Shown here in pieces: positions 33,201 to 42,398 of a stretch of DNA of 47,275 bases (its first letter is position 1; every line of letters starts with the position of its first letter). Under the pieces are notes generated by a model, which made no database searches, had not been told where the DNA came from, and saw only the letters and a program-made list of their open reading frames with translations. The translations under genes and the position numbers were made by a program. The DNA comes from Planctomycetota bacterium. Its GTDB lineage: Bacteria; Planctomycetota; UBA11346. The stretch lies in the NCBI GenBank assembly GCA_028280785.1, contig JANQLF010000302.1:1-47275 (forward strand), read 5' to 3'.

Positions 33201-36200
33201 ACATTTGATCCAGATGATCCAAGGATATTGTTTCAAAGAGATGTGCCCAGCGACCAAATTGAACAGCAAGAAGATATAACAATTAACGAAGAGCACAAGA
33301 ACGCATTCCAGCAATTTAGCGAACGTATATCTTCTATGTTTGGGCAGAAAGACCAGGAAGGCGGCAAGGGTAGTATACGTTTAACAAACTCCGAAGCTGT
33401 AATTACACTGATGGAAAATGCCGACCTCTCTACAGTCGGTCATGAGATGGGTCATTTATTTTTAGATATATTTAAAGGCATTGCTGAAGATCCAAATTCA
33501 CAGCAATCAATAAAAGATGACTGGTCCGCAATACAAAACTGGTGGAAAGAGAATGCTGACAGCATTGCCAAAGAAGCTACACCTTTTCTTGATAAAGGCA
33601 AGGTAACAGCAGAACAAGTAAATCAGTTTGTTGATAATGGCACAACGAATAATAAGGAAATTGATTCAGCTATCAACTCTGCAACGCATGAGCAGTGGGC
33701 CAGAGCTTTTGAAGCCTATTTATTTACTGGCAAAGCACCAAGCATTTCTTTGCAATCAGCATTCCAGCGTTTCAAAGCCTGGATGATTAGCATTTACAAA
33801 AACATTAAAAATCTTGGCGTTAATTTAACACCAGAGCTGACTGAAGTATTTGATCGCATGCTAGCAACTGATGCGGAAATAGATGTTCTTGAACAGCAAC
33901 AAAAACTTTATGAGCCTATCCTTAAAAACATAGAAGGCATTTTTACTGAAGAGCAAAGAACTCAGTACATAGAGCAATCGCAGCAAGCCATTGAAGAAGC
34001 AAAAGAAAATTTGCTGCAAGACGCACTCAAAGAAGTAAGCCGTGAACAAAAAAATTGGTGGAAGGAAGAGCGCCAAAAAACAATGGAAAAAGTGACTAAT
34101 GAGGTTAATGATATTCCTGTGTATCAAGCTATCCATTGGCTGCAAACAGGAGAGACTCTTAATGGCTTAGCAAGTCCGGCACAGCATCAGAAGATGTCGA
34201 AACAAATTATCGTCGATCAGTATGGTCAAGATGTGCTTGATGCCTTGCCAAAACCCCTTGTATATCAAGAGGATGGAGGCCTTCATCCCGATGTTATTGC
34301 TGGCTTATTTGGTGTTGAATCAGGTGGTGAGTTGTTAACACAAATGACTGAATCGCCATCAAGGGATGCTGCTATCCAAAACAGAACTGACACACTGATG
34401 GAAGAAAAGTTTGGCAATATACTTGATGATGGTACTCTTGAAGAAAGAGCGAAGCGTAACCTGAGAAGTGAAAGTGCTGCTGATTTATTGCTGCAAGAAC
34501 TTAAAATTTTAGCGCGAACCAACAATATACCTGTGCCATCAACTAGTGTTTCGAGACAGGTGTTAAAAGCTGCGGCTCAAGAAATTATTGCCAAGCAATT
34601 GGTGAAAGACATTAAGCCCAATGTTCATTCGAATGCCGAGATACGTGAGGCTAAAGCAGCACAAAATGCTATAGCTAATGAGGATTTCAGGTCTGCCGCA
34701 TTCCATCGACGCAGACAATTGCTTAGCCATTATCTGTATCGCGAGTCCCTTAATGCCCAGGAAGAAACTAAAAAAATAATTGCGTTAACACGCAGACTGC
34801 AAAAGAAACCAGCTCGACAGAGAATTGGAAAAGCTGGTGGTGACTTCCTTGATCAGATTGATGCGCTAATGGAAAGGTTTAATTTTAAAACCAATGTCTC
34901 TCTAAAAGAAATAGAGAAAAGAAAATCATTGGCGCAGTTTATCAGTGAGCAAGAGGCTGTTGGCAATGAAGTAATTATTGATGACAAAATAAAAAACGAA
35001 GCTATGCAGATCCATTACAAAGAGTTACCCATGGAGCAGCTTCGCGGTATCAGTGATACCCTTAAAAATATTGAACACCTGTCAAGACTTAAAAATAAAT
35101 TGCTTAATAAAAAAGAGAAAAGAGACTTTGATAAGGTTGTCAGTGATTTAGTTTCATCTATTGATGAAAATAATACAAAGATAAAAGAAACAACTGATTA
35201 CAGCCCGGATCTGAAAGGCCGTATTAAACAGGGTCTAAACAAACTCCACGCAGAACATACCAAGATGGAATTTCTTTTTAGAAAGCTTGATGGATGGGAT
35301 GCTTTGGGTGAATCTTGGAATACATTATTTGAGCCATTTGTTGATGCTCAGGATGCGGAACAATTAATGATGCAGGATATTGCTGAAAAATATAATAATA
35401 TATTTTCAGAGTACACGCGTATTGAAATGGCAAGATGGCGTGTAACAAAAATATTTGTTCCAGAAATTAGCAAGTCATTTACTAAGAATGAAATACTTGC
35501 TATGGCCATGAACTGGGGCAACCAAGAAAATAGATCTGCTCTTGCCGAGGGTTTGGGTGTAAAAGAAAGTGATATTGAATTTGCCTTAGTGAATCTCGAT
35601 GATCGTGACTGGCGAATGGTTCAAAACATGTGGGATTTAATCAATGAGTTTTGGCCGCAGATATCCGAACTACAAAAAGAACTTACAGGTATAGCGCCAA
35701 AACAAGTAGAGGCGATGGCGTTCATTGCGCCGAATGGCCAGGAAATGAAAGGCGGTTACTACCCGCTGAAGTATGACCCGGCCAGATCATGGCTCGCTCA
35801 AAAGCGTTTAGAAAAAGAAAGTACACAAGACATATTTGAAAATAATTGGCTCAGGCCTCAGACAAAACAAGGCCATACTAAAGAGCGTGTAGGTTCTGGC
35901 GGTCAAGCGGTGTTGTTGGATTTGAATGTTGCAACAGAACATTTAACCCAGGTTGCACATGACTTAACACATCGCAAGGCGATTATTGATGTTGATAAAA
36001 TTGTTAGTCAAGATGATGTTCGCAAGGCAATAGAGTCTACTGCTGGCAAAGAAATGTATGCACAGTTAAGACCATGGCTACAAGCAATAGCCAATGATCG
36101 TCGCGTACCTGATAATTCATACGACAAAATAATTAGTCGTGCTCGTGTTGGTGCAACGATAGTTAACATGGGTTGGAAGATAACAACAGCAATCGTTCAG

Positions 36201-37199
36201 CCATTAGGTTTGTTTCAAACAGTAGATGTCATTGGTGTGAAGAGCACATGGAATGGCTTGATGCGTTTTACTGGCAATGGCAATCCACTGAAAATGAAAG
36301 AGCAAGTTGATTTTGTGCTTGAGCGATCTGTCATGATGCGCAACAGAATGAATAGCTACAACCGTGAAGTACGAGATACTCTAAAGCGCACAGAACTTGA
36401 TGGACTTAAGCATCAAATAGATCAATCGTTTTTCTTCTTAACTGGTATGATGGATATGTCAGTTGCAGTGCCTTCATGGCTCGGTGCATACCAGAAAGCC
36501 ATGGATGGTAATGTTGATAATTTAAAACTCGGTGATGAAGAGGCGGCAATACAATACGCTGATAGCGTTGTTCGTATCTCGCAATCAGCAGGTACAGTTA
36601 AAGACCTTGCGAAAATACAGCGAGGCAGTGAAACGTGGCGATTGTTTACCATGTTCTATTCTTATTTTAGCGTACTTTATAACCTTGGTTCTGAGCGTAT
36701 AGCTCAAGTCAATGCCAATCAACTGAGTTTTCCGCAAATAGCTGCATCAGCTTTCTTCTTGTGGTTTGGTCCTGCTGTGCTTTCGGAGCTTATTGCAGAT
36801 CGTGGCCCAGAAGATGATGAAGAATGGGAGGCATGGCTTGCTGAAAATATTATCAAGTACCCGTTCCAGTCAATTATTATACTGAGAGATATGGTTAATC
36901 ATGGCATTAACCAAGCTGCTGGCAATCCATTTGACTTTTCGTTAACACCGGCAGCTGAGGCTTTCGCTGTGCCTGGTGAGGCTGTTGCTGGCATTGTTAC
37001 TGACCTTGCCAAAGAGGGTGAAATAAGCAGGCAGAGTATAGAAAAGTCAGTGTTAGCGGCATCCTATTGGGGTCACTTGCCTGGTCGGCAAACCTGGATA
37101 ACTACTGAATACCTATATGATTATGCTACTGATACTGAAACAGCTGACAATCCATTTGAATTTATCAGGGAAGCCGCGTTCGGGGGTGACGAGCGGTAA
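30240..37199 (+). CDS. Giant polyvalent internal virion protein with ADP-ribosyltransferase-like and zincin domains
   Basis: 2319 residues, the largest gene. Residues about 195-275 are Gly/Ala-rich and hydrophobic, perhaps membrane-active. Residues about 855-1000 (SPFFKRWFGDSK, FYHGTDAVITEFD, GLGIFFTP, FKLRDNRGTFDPDDPRILFQ) form an ADP-ribosyltransferase-like module of polyvalent proteins. A zincin metallopeptidase follows, with VGHEMGHLF (H1068, E1069, H1072) and HEQWARAFEAYL near 1150 supplying the third ligand. Long helical segments fill the rest, with a hydrophobic stretch near 2163-2185. Such proteins are packaged and ejected into the host, where the enzyme modules could disarm host targets. 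No lytic transglycosylase motif was found. It contains an internal operator-promoter at 32420. Confidence 0.88.
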   Translation: MAGTNKYDSLISNGVLGDDDQQEDKYTSLINNVENNKTSDLMISMQQASRVDPDAHTDAVKISEATNLPLETVERNQQEAKSKMIYEENDYLRLINESPVVSDFLSDPANSKVVRDDIANLTGLEWMFGAARTVQVESREQLDIGHLGFALMLDSENEDLIAEIERMNESQNQYFGEQGWLEGAWVEANRMIPQIFNALESGAEGGLVGANIFAGGALVAGQLGPQVLAPEEVVTVPTAAATGFYLGSRTGAAQAAFFQEAGHAYLEFREMTDVNGVPLDDDVARFAALASGTVNALLETVGLETLVKTVPGGDKLTQKLTRGQIKETLKNPAVQQALKDFATKYGTALSVETATEISQELVVVLLGELAKEVDGGEFDNISGDEVADRISEVGEKTAQGMTILAGLGPGVRLSGDLQRVQKAKRNQVLLELMSQNANDSKTLQRMPDKYQELISNIKESGDNAIKNVYIPGDKFVEYFQSQGIDLEEMAGAIPNLQEQLRQSAATGSDIIIPIDQYMVNIAPTDHHQGLFNDIRFDPDDMTLRESQEFQQSSVDRIEEMIQEGQDLLSQQEEINVSTQSIQTDVKEQLMQAGRTEDVADREALIFSSFFQTMGERSGKDPFDLFKERDIVITSETLNQREQHVQSVMRKARASGYEGDSVVGAIEWEIALNKELDMSEEARRLRATEMGADFDANPDLAYDPEFQQQIADTELAETTEGAQEDAAGVDISSTEQDNLGVDIEEIEANDRNETIRTDDRTDEGQTFNQQPTVAEVQESATDATVAQRDIEADTDRERTGAEGLDIDDRIVEDLPLPEVTELTFDEAFAASIDEDQLTENQIREAALLWQAQGVQSPFFKRWFGDSKMTNEAGDPIVFYHGTDAVITEFDRDLAGENTELATSGLGIFFTPKIGTAEIHGENVLAGYVKMENPFIMPIAENPGFATVEEARAFSEELERQGYDGIYVPESDFAIIFNSEQFKLRDNRGTFDPDDPRILFQRDVPSDQIEQQEDITINEEHKNAFQQFSERISSMFGQKDQEGGKGSIRLTNSEAVITLMENADLSTVGHEMGHLFLDIFKGIAEDPNSQQSIKDDWSAIQNWWKENADSIAKEATPFLDKGKVTAEQVNQFVDNGTTNNKEIDSAINSATHEQWARAFEAYLFTGKAPSISLQSAFQRFKAWMISIYKNIKNLGVNLTPELTEVFDRMLATDAEIDVLEQQQKLYEPILKNIEGIFTEEQRTQYIEQSQQAIEEAKENLLQDALKEVSREQKNWWKEERQKTMEKVTNEVNDIPVYQAIHWLQTGETLNGLASPAQHQKMSKQIIVDQYGQDVLDALPKPLVYQEDGGLHPDVIAGLFGVESGGELLTQMTESPSRDAAIQNRTDTLMEEKFGNILDDGTLEERAKRNLRSESAADLLLQELKILARTNNIPVPSTSVSRQVLKAAAQEIIAKQLVKDIKPNVHSNAEIREAKAAQNAIANEDFRSAAFHRRRQLLSHYLYRESLNAQEETKKIIALTRRLQKKPARQRIGKAGGDFLDQIDALMERFNFKTNVSLKEIEKRKSLAQFISEQEAVGNEVIIDDKIKNEAMQIHYKELPMEQLRGISDTLKNIEHLSRLKNKLLNKKEKRDFDKVVSDLVSSIDENNTKIKETTDYSPDLKGRIKQGLNKLHAEHTKMEFLFRKLDGWDALGESWNTLFEPFVDAQDAEQLMMQDIAEKYNNIFSEYTRIEMARWRVTKIFVPEISKSFTKNEILAMAMNWGNQENRSALAEGLGVKESDIEFALVNLDDRDWRMVQNMWDLINEFWPQISELQKELTGIAPKQVEAMAFIAPNGQEMKGGYYPLKYDPARSWLAQKRLEKESTQDIFENNWLRPQTKQGHTKERVGSGGQAVLLDLNVATEHLTQVAHDLTHRKAIIDVDKIVSQDDVRKAIESTAGKEMYAQLRPWLQAIANDRRVPDNSYDKIISRARVGATIVNMGWKITTAIVQPLGLFQTVDVIGVKSTWNGLMRFTGNGNPLKMKEQVDFVLERSVMMRNRMNSYNREVRDTLKRTELDGLKHQIDQSFFFLTGMMDMSVAVPSWLGAYQKAMDGNVDNLKLGDEEAAIQYADSVVRISQSAGTVKDLAKIQRGSETWRLFTMFYSYFSVLYNLGSERIAQVNANQLSFPQIAASAFFLWFGPAVLSELIADRGPEDDEEWEAWLAENIIKYPFQSIIILRDMVNHGINQAAGNPFDFSLTPAAEAFAVPGEAVAGIVTDLAKEGEISRQSIEKSVLAASYWGHLPGRQTWITTEYLYDYATDTETADNPFEFIREAAFGGDER
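32420..32450 (+). promoter_or_regulatory. Internal promoter with 19-bp operator inside the giant gene
   Basis: TGTTGAC-ATTTC-TTCAACA (32420-32438, six of seven arm positions symmetric) overlaps -35 TTGACA (32422-32427), followed by a 17-bp spacer and -10 GATAAT (32445-32450). It lies in the low-complexity linker before the ADP-ribosyltransferase-like domain. Confidence 0.5.
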
Positions 37200-37237
37200 T
37201 TATTTGTTTAATATAAAGCCAAAGTGTAGGTGATGAT

Positions 37238-38935
37238 ATGGCCGTAGATGACGTAAAAGTACAAGAAACATTCTCTGGTAATGGTTTGGTTGAAGAGTTT
37301 ACCAGTGATATTTATATTTTATTTGCTGAAGATATCGAGGCTGTACACATTGATGACAGTGGTGACAGGTCTGATTTAGAGCTAAATGTTGACTACTCAA
37401 TAGAAATATTGAGTAACCCTGAAGATGGCTTTAGGTTTAATTTTCCCATTTCTGGGAGCACCTTTAGCACGCTAGGCTCAAACGAAGAAATTGTCGTTAC
37501 GCGAGATCCAGACCCAACACAGCTAACTGTTTTAAAAAATCAAGGCCCATATCTCCCCAATGTTGTTGAGAAGGCGCTTGATAAAATAACAATGATTTTG
37601 CAAAAACTTGATTTAGATTTAGATCGTGCAGTAACAGCACCCAATGATGACGACACCATTGTTGATTTTAAAAACAGACGCGGAGTGAATGCTGTAGATC
37701 CGATTAACAATCAAGATGTTGCGACACTAGCCTACGTCATGAGTCGCATAACTGAAGTCGCTGATGGTACAATTGCTGTTATACCAAAAGATTGGCGCGG
37801 TACTACCGATGGCTCTGCTGTCATTGATATCAGTTCACCGCAAGCGGACTTATCAGATGAACGCGGCTACCTTGTTGTTGTTGATGATGTTCCAGTAGAC
37901 CCGGACGATTACACTGTAGATCTAAGCACTCCTGGCAGTGAGATCCTGACACTTGATACAACGCCAGCCAATGGAACACCGTATTGGATAGTCGCTAATG
38001 GTTATGCAAGACAATTAAATGAGTTTCCAGATCATGATCATGATGACATCTATTACAGAAAACATTTAGTTACTCAGATACTTGGAACTTACAGTACAAC
38101 TACTGCATCGGCTAATAATTTTAACCTGGCAATAACCGGAGCAAGAGAAGCACCACAAGCCTATCAAGATGGCATGATAGTTGTATGGAAGCCAAGTGAC
38201 ACAAATACATCGACAACTGTTACATTAAACCTAAATGGTCTTGGCACAAAAAATTATCGCAGAAGCGATGATACAGTGCCACCGGCTTCATGGCTTGACA
38301 CAACCAGATGGCACATCAGCCGTTTCGATTCATCTAATGACAGGTTTATTGATATATTCCCAAATGCCTCTATCGGTACACCGGATGATGACAGTGTTAG
38401 CACTGCAAAAATACAAGATGATGCAGTAACACAAGCTAAGCTTGCATCTGGCTTAAGAATCCCTATGACGTACATATCGACGACTGCATTATCTGGTAGT
38501 TTTAGTGTTGACATAGATGGCATACCATCTGATGCAAGAGAAGTTCTTTTGGTGCTAGATAGAGTAAGTGTATCAGCCAGTGGTGACCAAATATCAATGC
38601 GGCTAGGCCACTCTGCCGGAACATTTATTGCTACTGGTTATAGCGGTGCAGCTGTTGATACAACTGACTCCAGTAGAACAGTATGGTCTACTGATGCCGT
38701 GTTATCAGAGAATGATAGCCCGCCAAGTGAATACAATATATGGGTGCATATGATAAAAGCATCTGGCAACTTATGGCTTATACAAGCAAACTGTATAGCA
38801 CCAAACCAAAACACAGATCCTTCCATGGCTCAAGGTGTGCTTGATATGTCATCAAATGTTCTTGATGCCATACAAATGCGCAACCTAGGTGCTGGTACAT
38901 TTGACAATGGGAATGCATATTTATTCGCAGCATAA
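37238..38935 (+). CDS. Tail fibre protein
   Basis: 565 residues. The N-terminal 130 residues (QETFSGNGLVEEFTSDIYILF and then LPNVVEKALDKITMILQKLDLDLDRAV) match the T7 gp17-like virion-attachment domain of podoviral fibres. A middle part with repeated short strands leads to a C-terminal beta domain with a Ser/Asn-rich end that probably binds the receptor. Ribosome site TAGGTGATGAT. Confidence 0.88.
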   Translation: MAVDDVKVQETFSGNGLVEEFTSDIYILFAEDIEAVHIDDSGDRSDLELNVDYSIEILSNPEDGFRFNFPISGSTFSTLGSNEEIVVTRDPDPTQLTVLKNQGPYLPNVVEKALDKITMILQKLDLDLDRAVTAPNDDDTIVDFKNRRGVNAVDPINNQDVATLAYVMSRITEVADGTIAVIPKDWRGTTDGSAVIDISSPQADLSDERGYLVVVDDVPVDPDDYTVDLSTPGSEILTLDTTPANGTPYWIVANGYARQLNEFPDHDHDDIYYRKHLVTQILGTYSTTTASANNFNLAITGAREAPQAYQDGMIVVWKPSDTNTSTTVTLNLNGLGTKNYRRSDDTVPPASWLDTTRWHISRFDSSNDRFIDIFPNASIGTPDDDSVSTAKIQDDAVTQAKLASGLRIPMTYISTTALSGSFSVDIDGIPSDAREVLLVLDRVSVSASGDQISMRLGHSAGTFIATGYSGAAVDTTDSSRTVWSTDAVLSENDSPPSEYNIWVHMIKASGNLWLIQANCIAPNQNTDPSMAQGVLDMSSNVLDAIQMRNLGAGTFDNGNAYLFAA

Positions 38936-38937
38936 CT

Positions 38938-39435
38938 ATGAATGATTTCGTGCAAACACAATTAGGGAATGCTGGTGATGTCGTTACAAATGACATTAAC
39001 ACAGCGCTTGTTGTTTTTATTTTTGCGTTAGTTCTCATTTTTTTATTTTTTGCAATAAAGCTTTTGATTGATAACAAAAAACAAGGGAATGGTTCACAGT
39101 ATAATAAGTTAAATAATAATACTGTAGAAATAAGGGGGCTTCGTGATACCTGTGATGATATCGTGGAGCTATGCAGAGTAACAAAAGATACAGCCGAATG
39201 GCTGAAAGAAGTGCATAATGTCAAAGACAACACAACAGGAAGGTATCTGTGGTGGGGAGACCCAGAACTCAAAAAAGCGATAACCGATCTGACAGCTGAT
39301 TTAGTTGCTTCTCATCAGGATCAAGTCAGGTCGATAGAACGCTTCACTGGGACTTTGGATCACTGCATACAAACAATAGAGAGATCTGTTGATAAACTTG
39401 AAGAAAAGATTGATAAAGTCTATCTTCAAAGTTAA
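38938..39435 (+). CDS. Membrane-anchored coiled-coil protein, possible spanin-like
   Basis: 165 residues, two bases after the fibre stop. One strong transmembrane helix at residues about 23-45 (ALVVFIFALVLIFLFFAIKLLI), then a charged, coiled-coil-rich soluble part ending in VDKLEEKIDKVY. The plan resembles an inner-membrane spanin (Rz-like) or a phage baseplate/lysis regulator. No outer-membrane spanin partner is seen. Ends at a weak terminator. Confidence 0.68.
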   Translation: MNDFVQTQLGNAGDVVTNDINTALVVFIFALVLIFLFFAIKLLIDNKKQGNGSQYNKLNNNTVEIRGLRDTCDDIVELCRVTKDTAEWLKEVHNVKDNTTGRYLWWGDPELKKAITDLTADLVASHQDQVRSIERFTGTLDHCIQTIERSVDKLEEKIDKVYLQS

Positions 39436-39466
39436 ACGAATTTCTTTATTGATTCTTATACTGCAG

Positions 39467-39489
39467 CTAGCGCATCGGTAGATTTTTTT
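39467..39489 (+). terminator. Weak terminator between convergent late and lysis units
   Basis: CTAGCG (39467-39472) pairs with CGGTAG (39476-39481) with one G-G mismatch, followed by A and seven T. Confidence 0.45.
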
Positions 39490-39490
39490 A

Positions 39491-40000
39491 TCAAGCCAAA
39501 TCTACATACTCGATGGTAACAGAACCACCAGAGTCTAAAAACCCAGCAATGAATTTATAAACTCTCTTATAGGCATCAGTAGAGCTTCCTATAAAACCTG
39601 GCCCTGTAATGTTTTGATGTGATTGATTGCCTAGCAATAAACAACCGGCGGTATCATCATCATTGTTACCAATATGAATCAGTATATCTGTAAATCCTGG
39701 TACGTCTTTTACTTCAAGCATACCTATATGAAAGTCGGGAAATTTTTCTTTGTAGCGTTGATGAAATCCACCGTACTCTCTAAGTGAAAGCTTATATTTT
39801 CCAGCTGGAATTCTTGTTTCGCCAAAAACTTTTTTTGATCTGTGTTCATCTTCAAGTGTGTAGCACAAGAATTCAGGCTTTTCATCCACATCACCAACAG
39901 CTTCATCAATAACATCAACAACTTTCTCAGCAAACAGCGCACCAAGCGTTGATTCATGACCTGTGCTATACCTAAGCACCGTTAATTCCATCTCTTCCAT
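39491..40000 (-). CDS. DUF5675 family protein, candidate lysis enzyme
   Basis: 169 residues. Characteristic segments CYTLEDEHRSKKVFGETRIPAGKYKL and DILIHIGNNDDDTAGCLLLG match the DUF5675 family. The IHIGN...TAGC pattern recalls the His/Cys site of L,D-transpeptidases, so a peptidoglycan role is possible; this is inference. It follows the holin directly (ribosome site GGGGAAGTGAT overlaps the holin stop). No canonical endolysin is visible elsewhere, making this the best candidate. Confidence 0.84.
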   Translation of the reverse strand: MEEMELTVLRYSTGHESTLGALFAEKVVDVIDEAVGDVDEKPEFLCYTLEDEHRSKKVFGETRIPAGKYKLSLREYGGFHQRYKEKFPDFHIGMLEVKDVPGFTDILIHIGNNDDDTAGCLLLGNQSHQNITGPGFIGSSTDAYKRVYKFIAGFLDSGGSVTIEYVDLA

Positions 40001-40001
40001 A

Positions 40002-40574
40002 TCACTTCCCCTTATTAATTAAGCCGCTAACCACCATAGCTAGCGGATTCGTTGGTACGTCTTGTCCCACGCTTGCAGCATAGCGGGATTTTTTCTCTGA
40101 TGTGCGTAATCCAAAGTAAGCCCTAATAACCATAAGTAGTGGAGCAATTGCTGACAACAACCATGGCCATGATCCGCCAATACTGTCAATCATATCGGTC
40201 ATATTTTTTACAATTGCATAAAGAAGTATCCATGCCATTGGTACGACAACAAATACTACTGCCCATGCAAAAAGCAATGCGATAAAGGGTCGTGTGCTTG
40301 CGCCTTTTGAGTCTGTTTCGCTATGCGTTTTTTGAATATCGGTCCAGTTGTTAGATTCTATGACTTCCAACTCTATTTCTTTTTCCATTAGCGCAAATTG
40401 CACTTCGTCTGGCAATTGACCCATTGCATTTTCTATCTCAGCTCCAGTCGCCTCTGGTGGTAGCTGCTTATCTTTTGGCAGTAAAGCATTTACTGCTGTT
40501 ATTGCACCTGCAAGCTGAGGCATAGTGGTTACCGTTAGTGCAGATCCTAGTTCAAGAAGTGTTTTGAGTTTCAT
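40002..40574 (-). CDS. Holin, GTA_holin_3TM type
   Basis: 190 residues. A soluble acidic N-terminal half is followed by hydrophobic helices at about 96-115 (FIALLFAWAVVFVVVPMAWILL) and 138-155 (WPWLLSAIAPLLMVIRAYFG), with a Tyr/Arg-rich C-terminal segment. Layout matches the 3TM holins of gene-transfer agents and phages. It would open the inner membrane at the end of infection. Driven by the operator-promoter at 40602-40632. Confidence 0.8.
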   Translation of the reverse strand: MKLKTLLELGSALTVTTMPQLAGAITAVNALLPKDKQLPPEATGAEIENAMGQLPDEVQFALMEKEIELEVIESNNWTDIQKTHSETDSKGASTRPFIALLFAWAVVFVVVPMAWILLYAIVKNMTDMIDSIGGSWPWLLSAIAPLLMVIRAYFGLRTSEKKSRYAASVGQDVPTNPLAMVVSGLINKGK

Positions 40575-40601
40575 TTCGATAAGCCTTAGAAAATAAAAAC
40601 T

Positions 40602-40632
40602 ATCCTACGCCGATGATGACATTATGTCAACA
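40602..40632 (-). promoter_or_regulatory. Lysis promoter with 19-bp operator
   Basis: Leftward -35 TTGACA (40630-40625), 17-bp spacer, -10 TAGGAT (40607-40602). The operator TGATGAC-ATTAT-GTCAACA (40614-40632, six of seven arm positions) overlaps the -35. Confidence 0.7.
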
Positions 40633-41463
40633 CTAGAAAGGGCAATCGATACCCGACTCATGCCCATCATCCGGTAGATCTACCGACGCTTCATAGTAAT
40701 TAGTGTGTCCAAATCGCGCTAAATGATGTTCCTTTGTTATTTCACCTTTAAAGTGTTTACACCAAACCGAATCGATTTTATGTGGGAATGGGTATCCATC
40801 GCAACTGCAAACGGCTCTGCTGAATTTTTTACATGCGCGGTAGTAATCTATGTACATGGGTGAGCCGCAAACATGACACTTCGGCTTGCGCTCATAATCA
40901 TCAATGTGTTTTTTAAGCGTGCGCCTTGCCTGACAGGATCTTTTATTGCAGCGTGCTGGCCAGAAACTATGGTTCCTGCTTCCAAATTTTGCTTTCGCTT
41001 GCACTATGGCTTTTGCTGTTCCACGCTTCCTTCTTTCAAGCATGCATGGTTGCTCAAAATGCATTGATAGGTCTTGATGTAATTGCTTTGGGTCTTCATT
41101 GAGTTTGTTGGCAGCAATAAATATCTCAAGCCACTGCCCTGGTGGTGGTGATTCATATTTAAAATCAAATGTTGGTTGCTCTGGCATATCCGGCCACCAC
41201 GAATTCGATTTTTTACCATTCTCCAATGCAGTAATAACACCCATGTTAAGATGATGTTCAAGACCGCATACTTCATCAGATTGAAGCGGCACAATATGAT
41301 CAACGACAAACCTTCTTGGGTCGTCACGATCAGTAATATTAAAAATTTCGTTTAGCTGGTCAGCGACATCATAGATTTGTTTTATTTTTTCTTTGTCAGT
41401 CCACCATCCAGAAGCTTGCTTTCTAGCGCGTCCGTATTTGGTGCTGCGTGGTATATCACCCAT
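40633..41463 (-). CDS. HNH-type endonuclease-like protein with zinc clusters
   Basis: 276 residues. FVVDHIVPLQSDEVCGLEHHLNMGVITALENGKKSN (residues about 52-86) is an HNH core with DH, the central HH and the NxxK end. A CNKRSC, a CHVCG and a later CSC/W-C pair (residues about 175-240) add a second zinc domain. It follows RecT with a three-base spacing, no ribosome site of its own, so it is probably co-translated. Role in recombination or DNA processing is inferred from position. Confidence 0.8.
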   Translation of the reverse strand: MGDIPRSTKYGRARKQASGWWTDKEKIKQIYDVADQLNEIFNITDRDDPRRFVVDHIVPLQSDEVCGLEHHLNMGVITALENGKKSNSWWPDMPEQPTFDFKYESPPPGQWLEIFIAANKLNEDPKQLHQDLSMHFEQPCMLERRKRGTAKAIVQAKAKFGSRNHSFWPARCNKRSCQARRTLKKHIDDYERKPKCHVCGSPMYIDYYRACKKFSRAVCSCDGYPFPHKIDSVWCKHFKGEITKEHHLARFGHTNYYEASVDLPDDGHESGIDCPF

Positions 41464-41465
41464 GA

Positions 41466-42395
41466 TTAGATCGGTATATCGTCTACATCGTTTTCTGGCG
41501 GCACTTCAGTAAAATCAGCATCAACAATATCACCTTCCGTTGGCGGTGGCTGAGTTTTTGGTTCTGGTGGTGGAGGGGGTTGTTCATTACGCTCGGCAAA
41601 CCTTGCTTTCGCTTTCGCTGCAGCACTTGTTTGTTCTTGCTGTTGTGGCTCTTCTTGAGGAATTTCCATTTCATCATCGACAACAGAATCATCTGGGTCA
41701 AAGTTATAATTATCATTGTCGTGTTTAAAAACAGCATCAAGTTTATCATGGCTTGGTAATCTTTTGGCGGCGCGCCTAATAACTGTTTTTTCCCACTGCT
41801 GATCCCAAAAATCACCTTCCCAAACGATTGGTGTTTTTGATACGCCCTTAACAGCCATAACCTCCTCTCTGGTCATGTACCTTCGATATTTGGCACCAGA
41901 ATGTAAGCTAATGATTGCGTATACACCGATGGCTTTATCTTTTTCGGGCTTGCCTGTCTTGCTGGGCTTATGAATTATTTTTTCATCATCACCATATTCT
42001 ATTTCAAACTTCTCACCTTCAAAAACAACATGAGATGTGACTGTTGCTACGCCAGCATATTCCTGCATCTTTTTGATAATGCCAGTAACCATAGGTATGT
42101 ACTGGACTTTTTTTACCCATTGGTTGTTGTTGACTTTTTTGTTGAAGATGACAAGTGCCGCTTCGCGGTTGTCAAGAATGAGTCCATCCTGTGCAGCCAG
42201 CATCACCGATGAATATAAAGACTTTCTGTCAGCTTGTAACAAATCTGGATTTAATGTTATTGCTGTCGTTGCGCATCGGATAAATTTTTGCGTGGGAACA
42301 TTCTGATCCATAAGTGCGCTAGCAAACTGACTCTCCATGCTGGCGAGCATGTTTTTAACCTCATTAGCAGAGGATTTTTGTATTTCCTGCCCCAT
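41466..42395 (-). CDS. recT: RecT-family single-strand annealing protein
   Basis: 309 residues. The core shows KFIRCATTAITLNPDLL, SLYSSVMLAAQDGLILDNREAALVIFN and QYIPMVTGIIKKM, all typical of RecT/Redbeta-like annealers. The C terminus is Pro/Gln/Glu-rich and disordered, ending in a DVDDIPI tail of the kind that may contact SSB or a nuclease. Directly after the exonuclease gene. Confidence 0.94.
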   Translation of the reverse strand: MGQEIQKSSANEVKNMLASMESQFASALMDQNVPTQKFIRCATTAITLNPDLLQADRKSLYSSVMLAAQDGLILDNREAALVIFNKKVNNNQWVKKVQYIPMVTGIIKKMQEYAGVATVTSHVVFEGEKFEIEYGDDEKIIHKPSKTGKPEKDKAIGVYAIISLHSGAKYRRYMTREEVMAVKGVSKTPIVWEGDFWDQQWEKTVIRRAAKRLPSHDKLDAVFKHDNDNYNFDPDDSVVDDEMEIPQEEPQQQEQTSAAAKAKARFAERNEQPPPPPEPKTQPPPTEGDIVDADFTEVPPENDVDDIPI

Positions 42396-42398
42396 AAT

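Noticed and set aside
38778..39272. A 164-codon minus-strand frame
   Set aside because: Antisense to the fibre and membrane-protein genes, rich in Ser/His/Leu as expected from reversed coding sequence.
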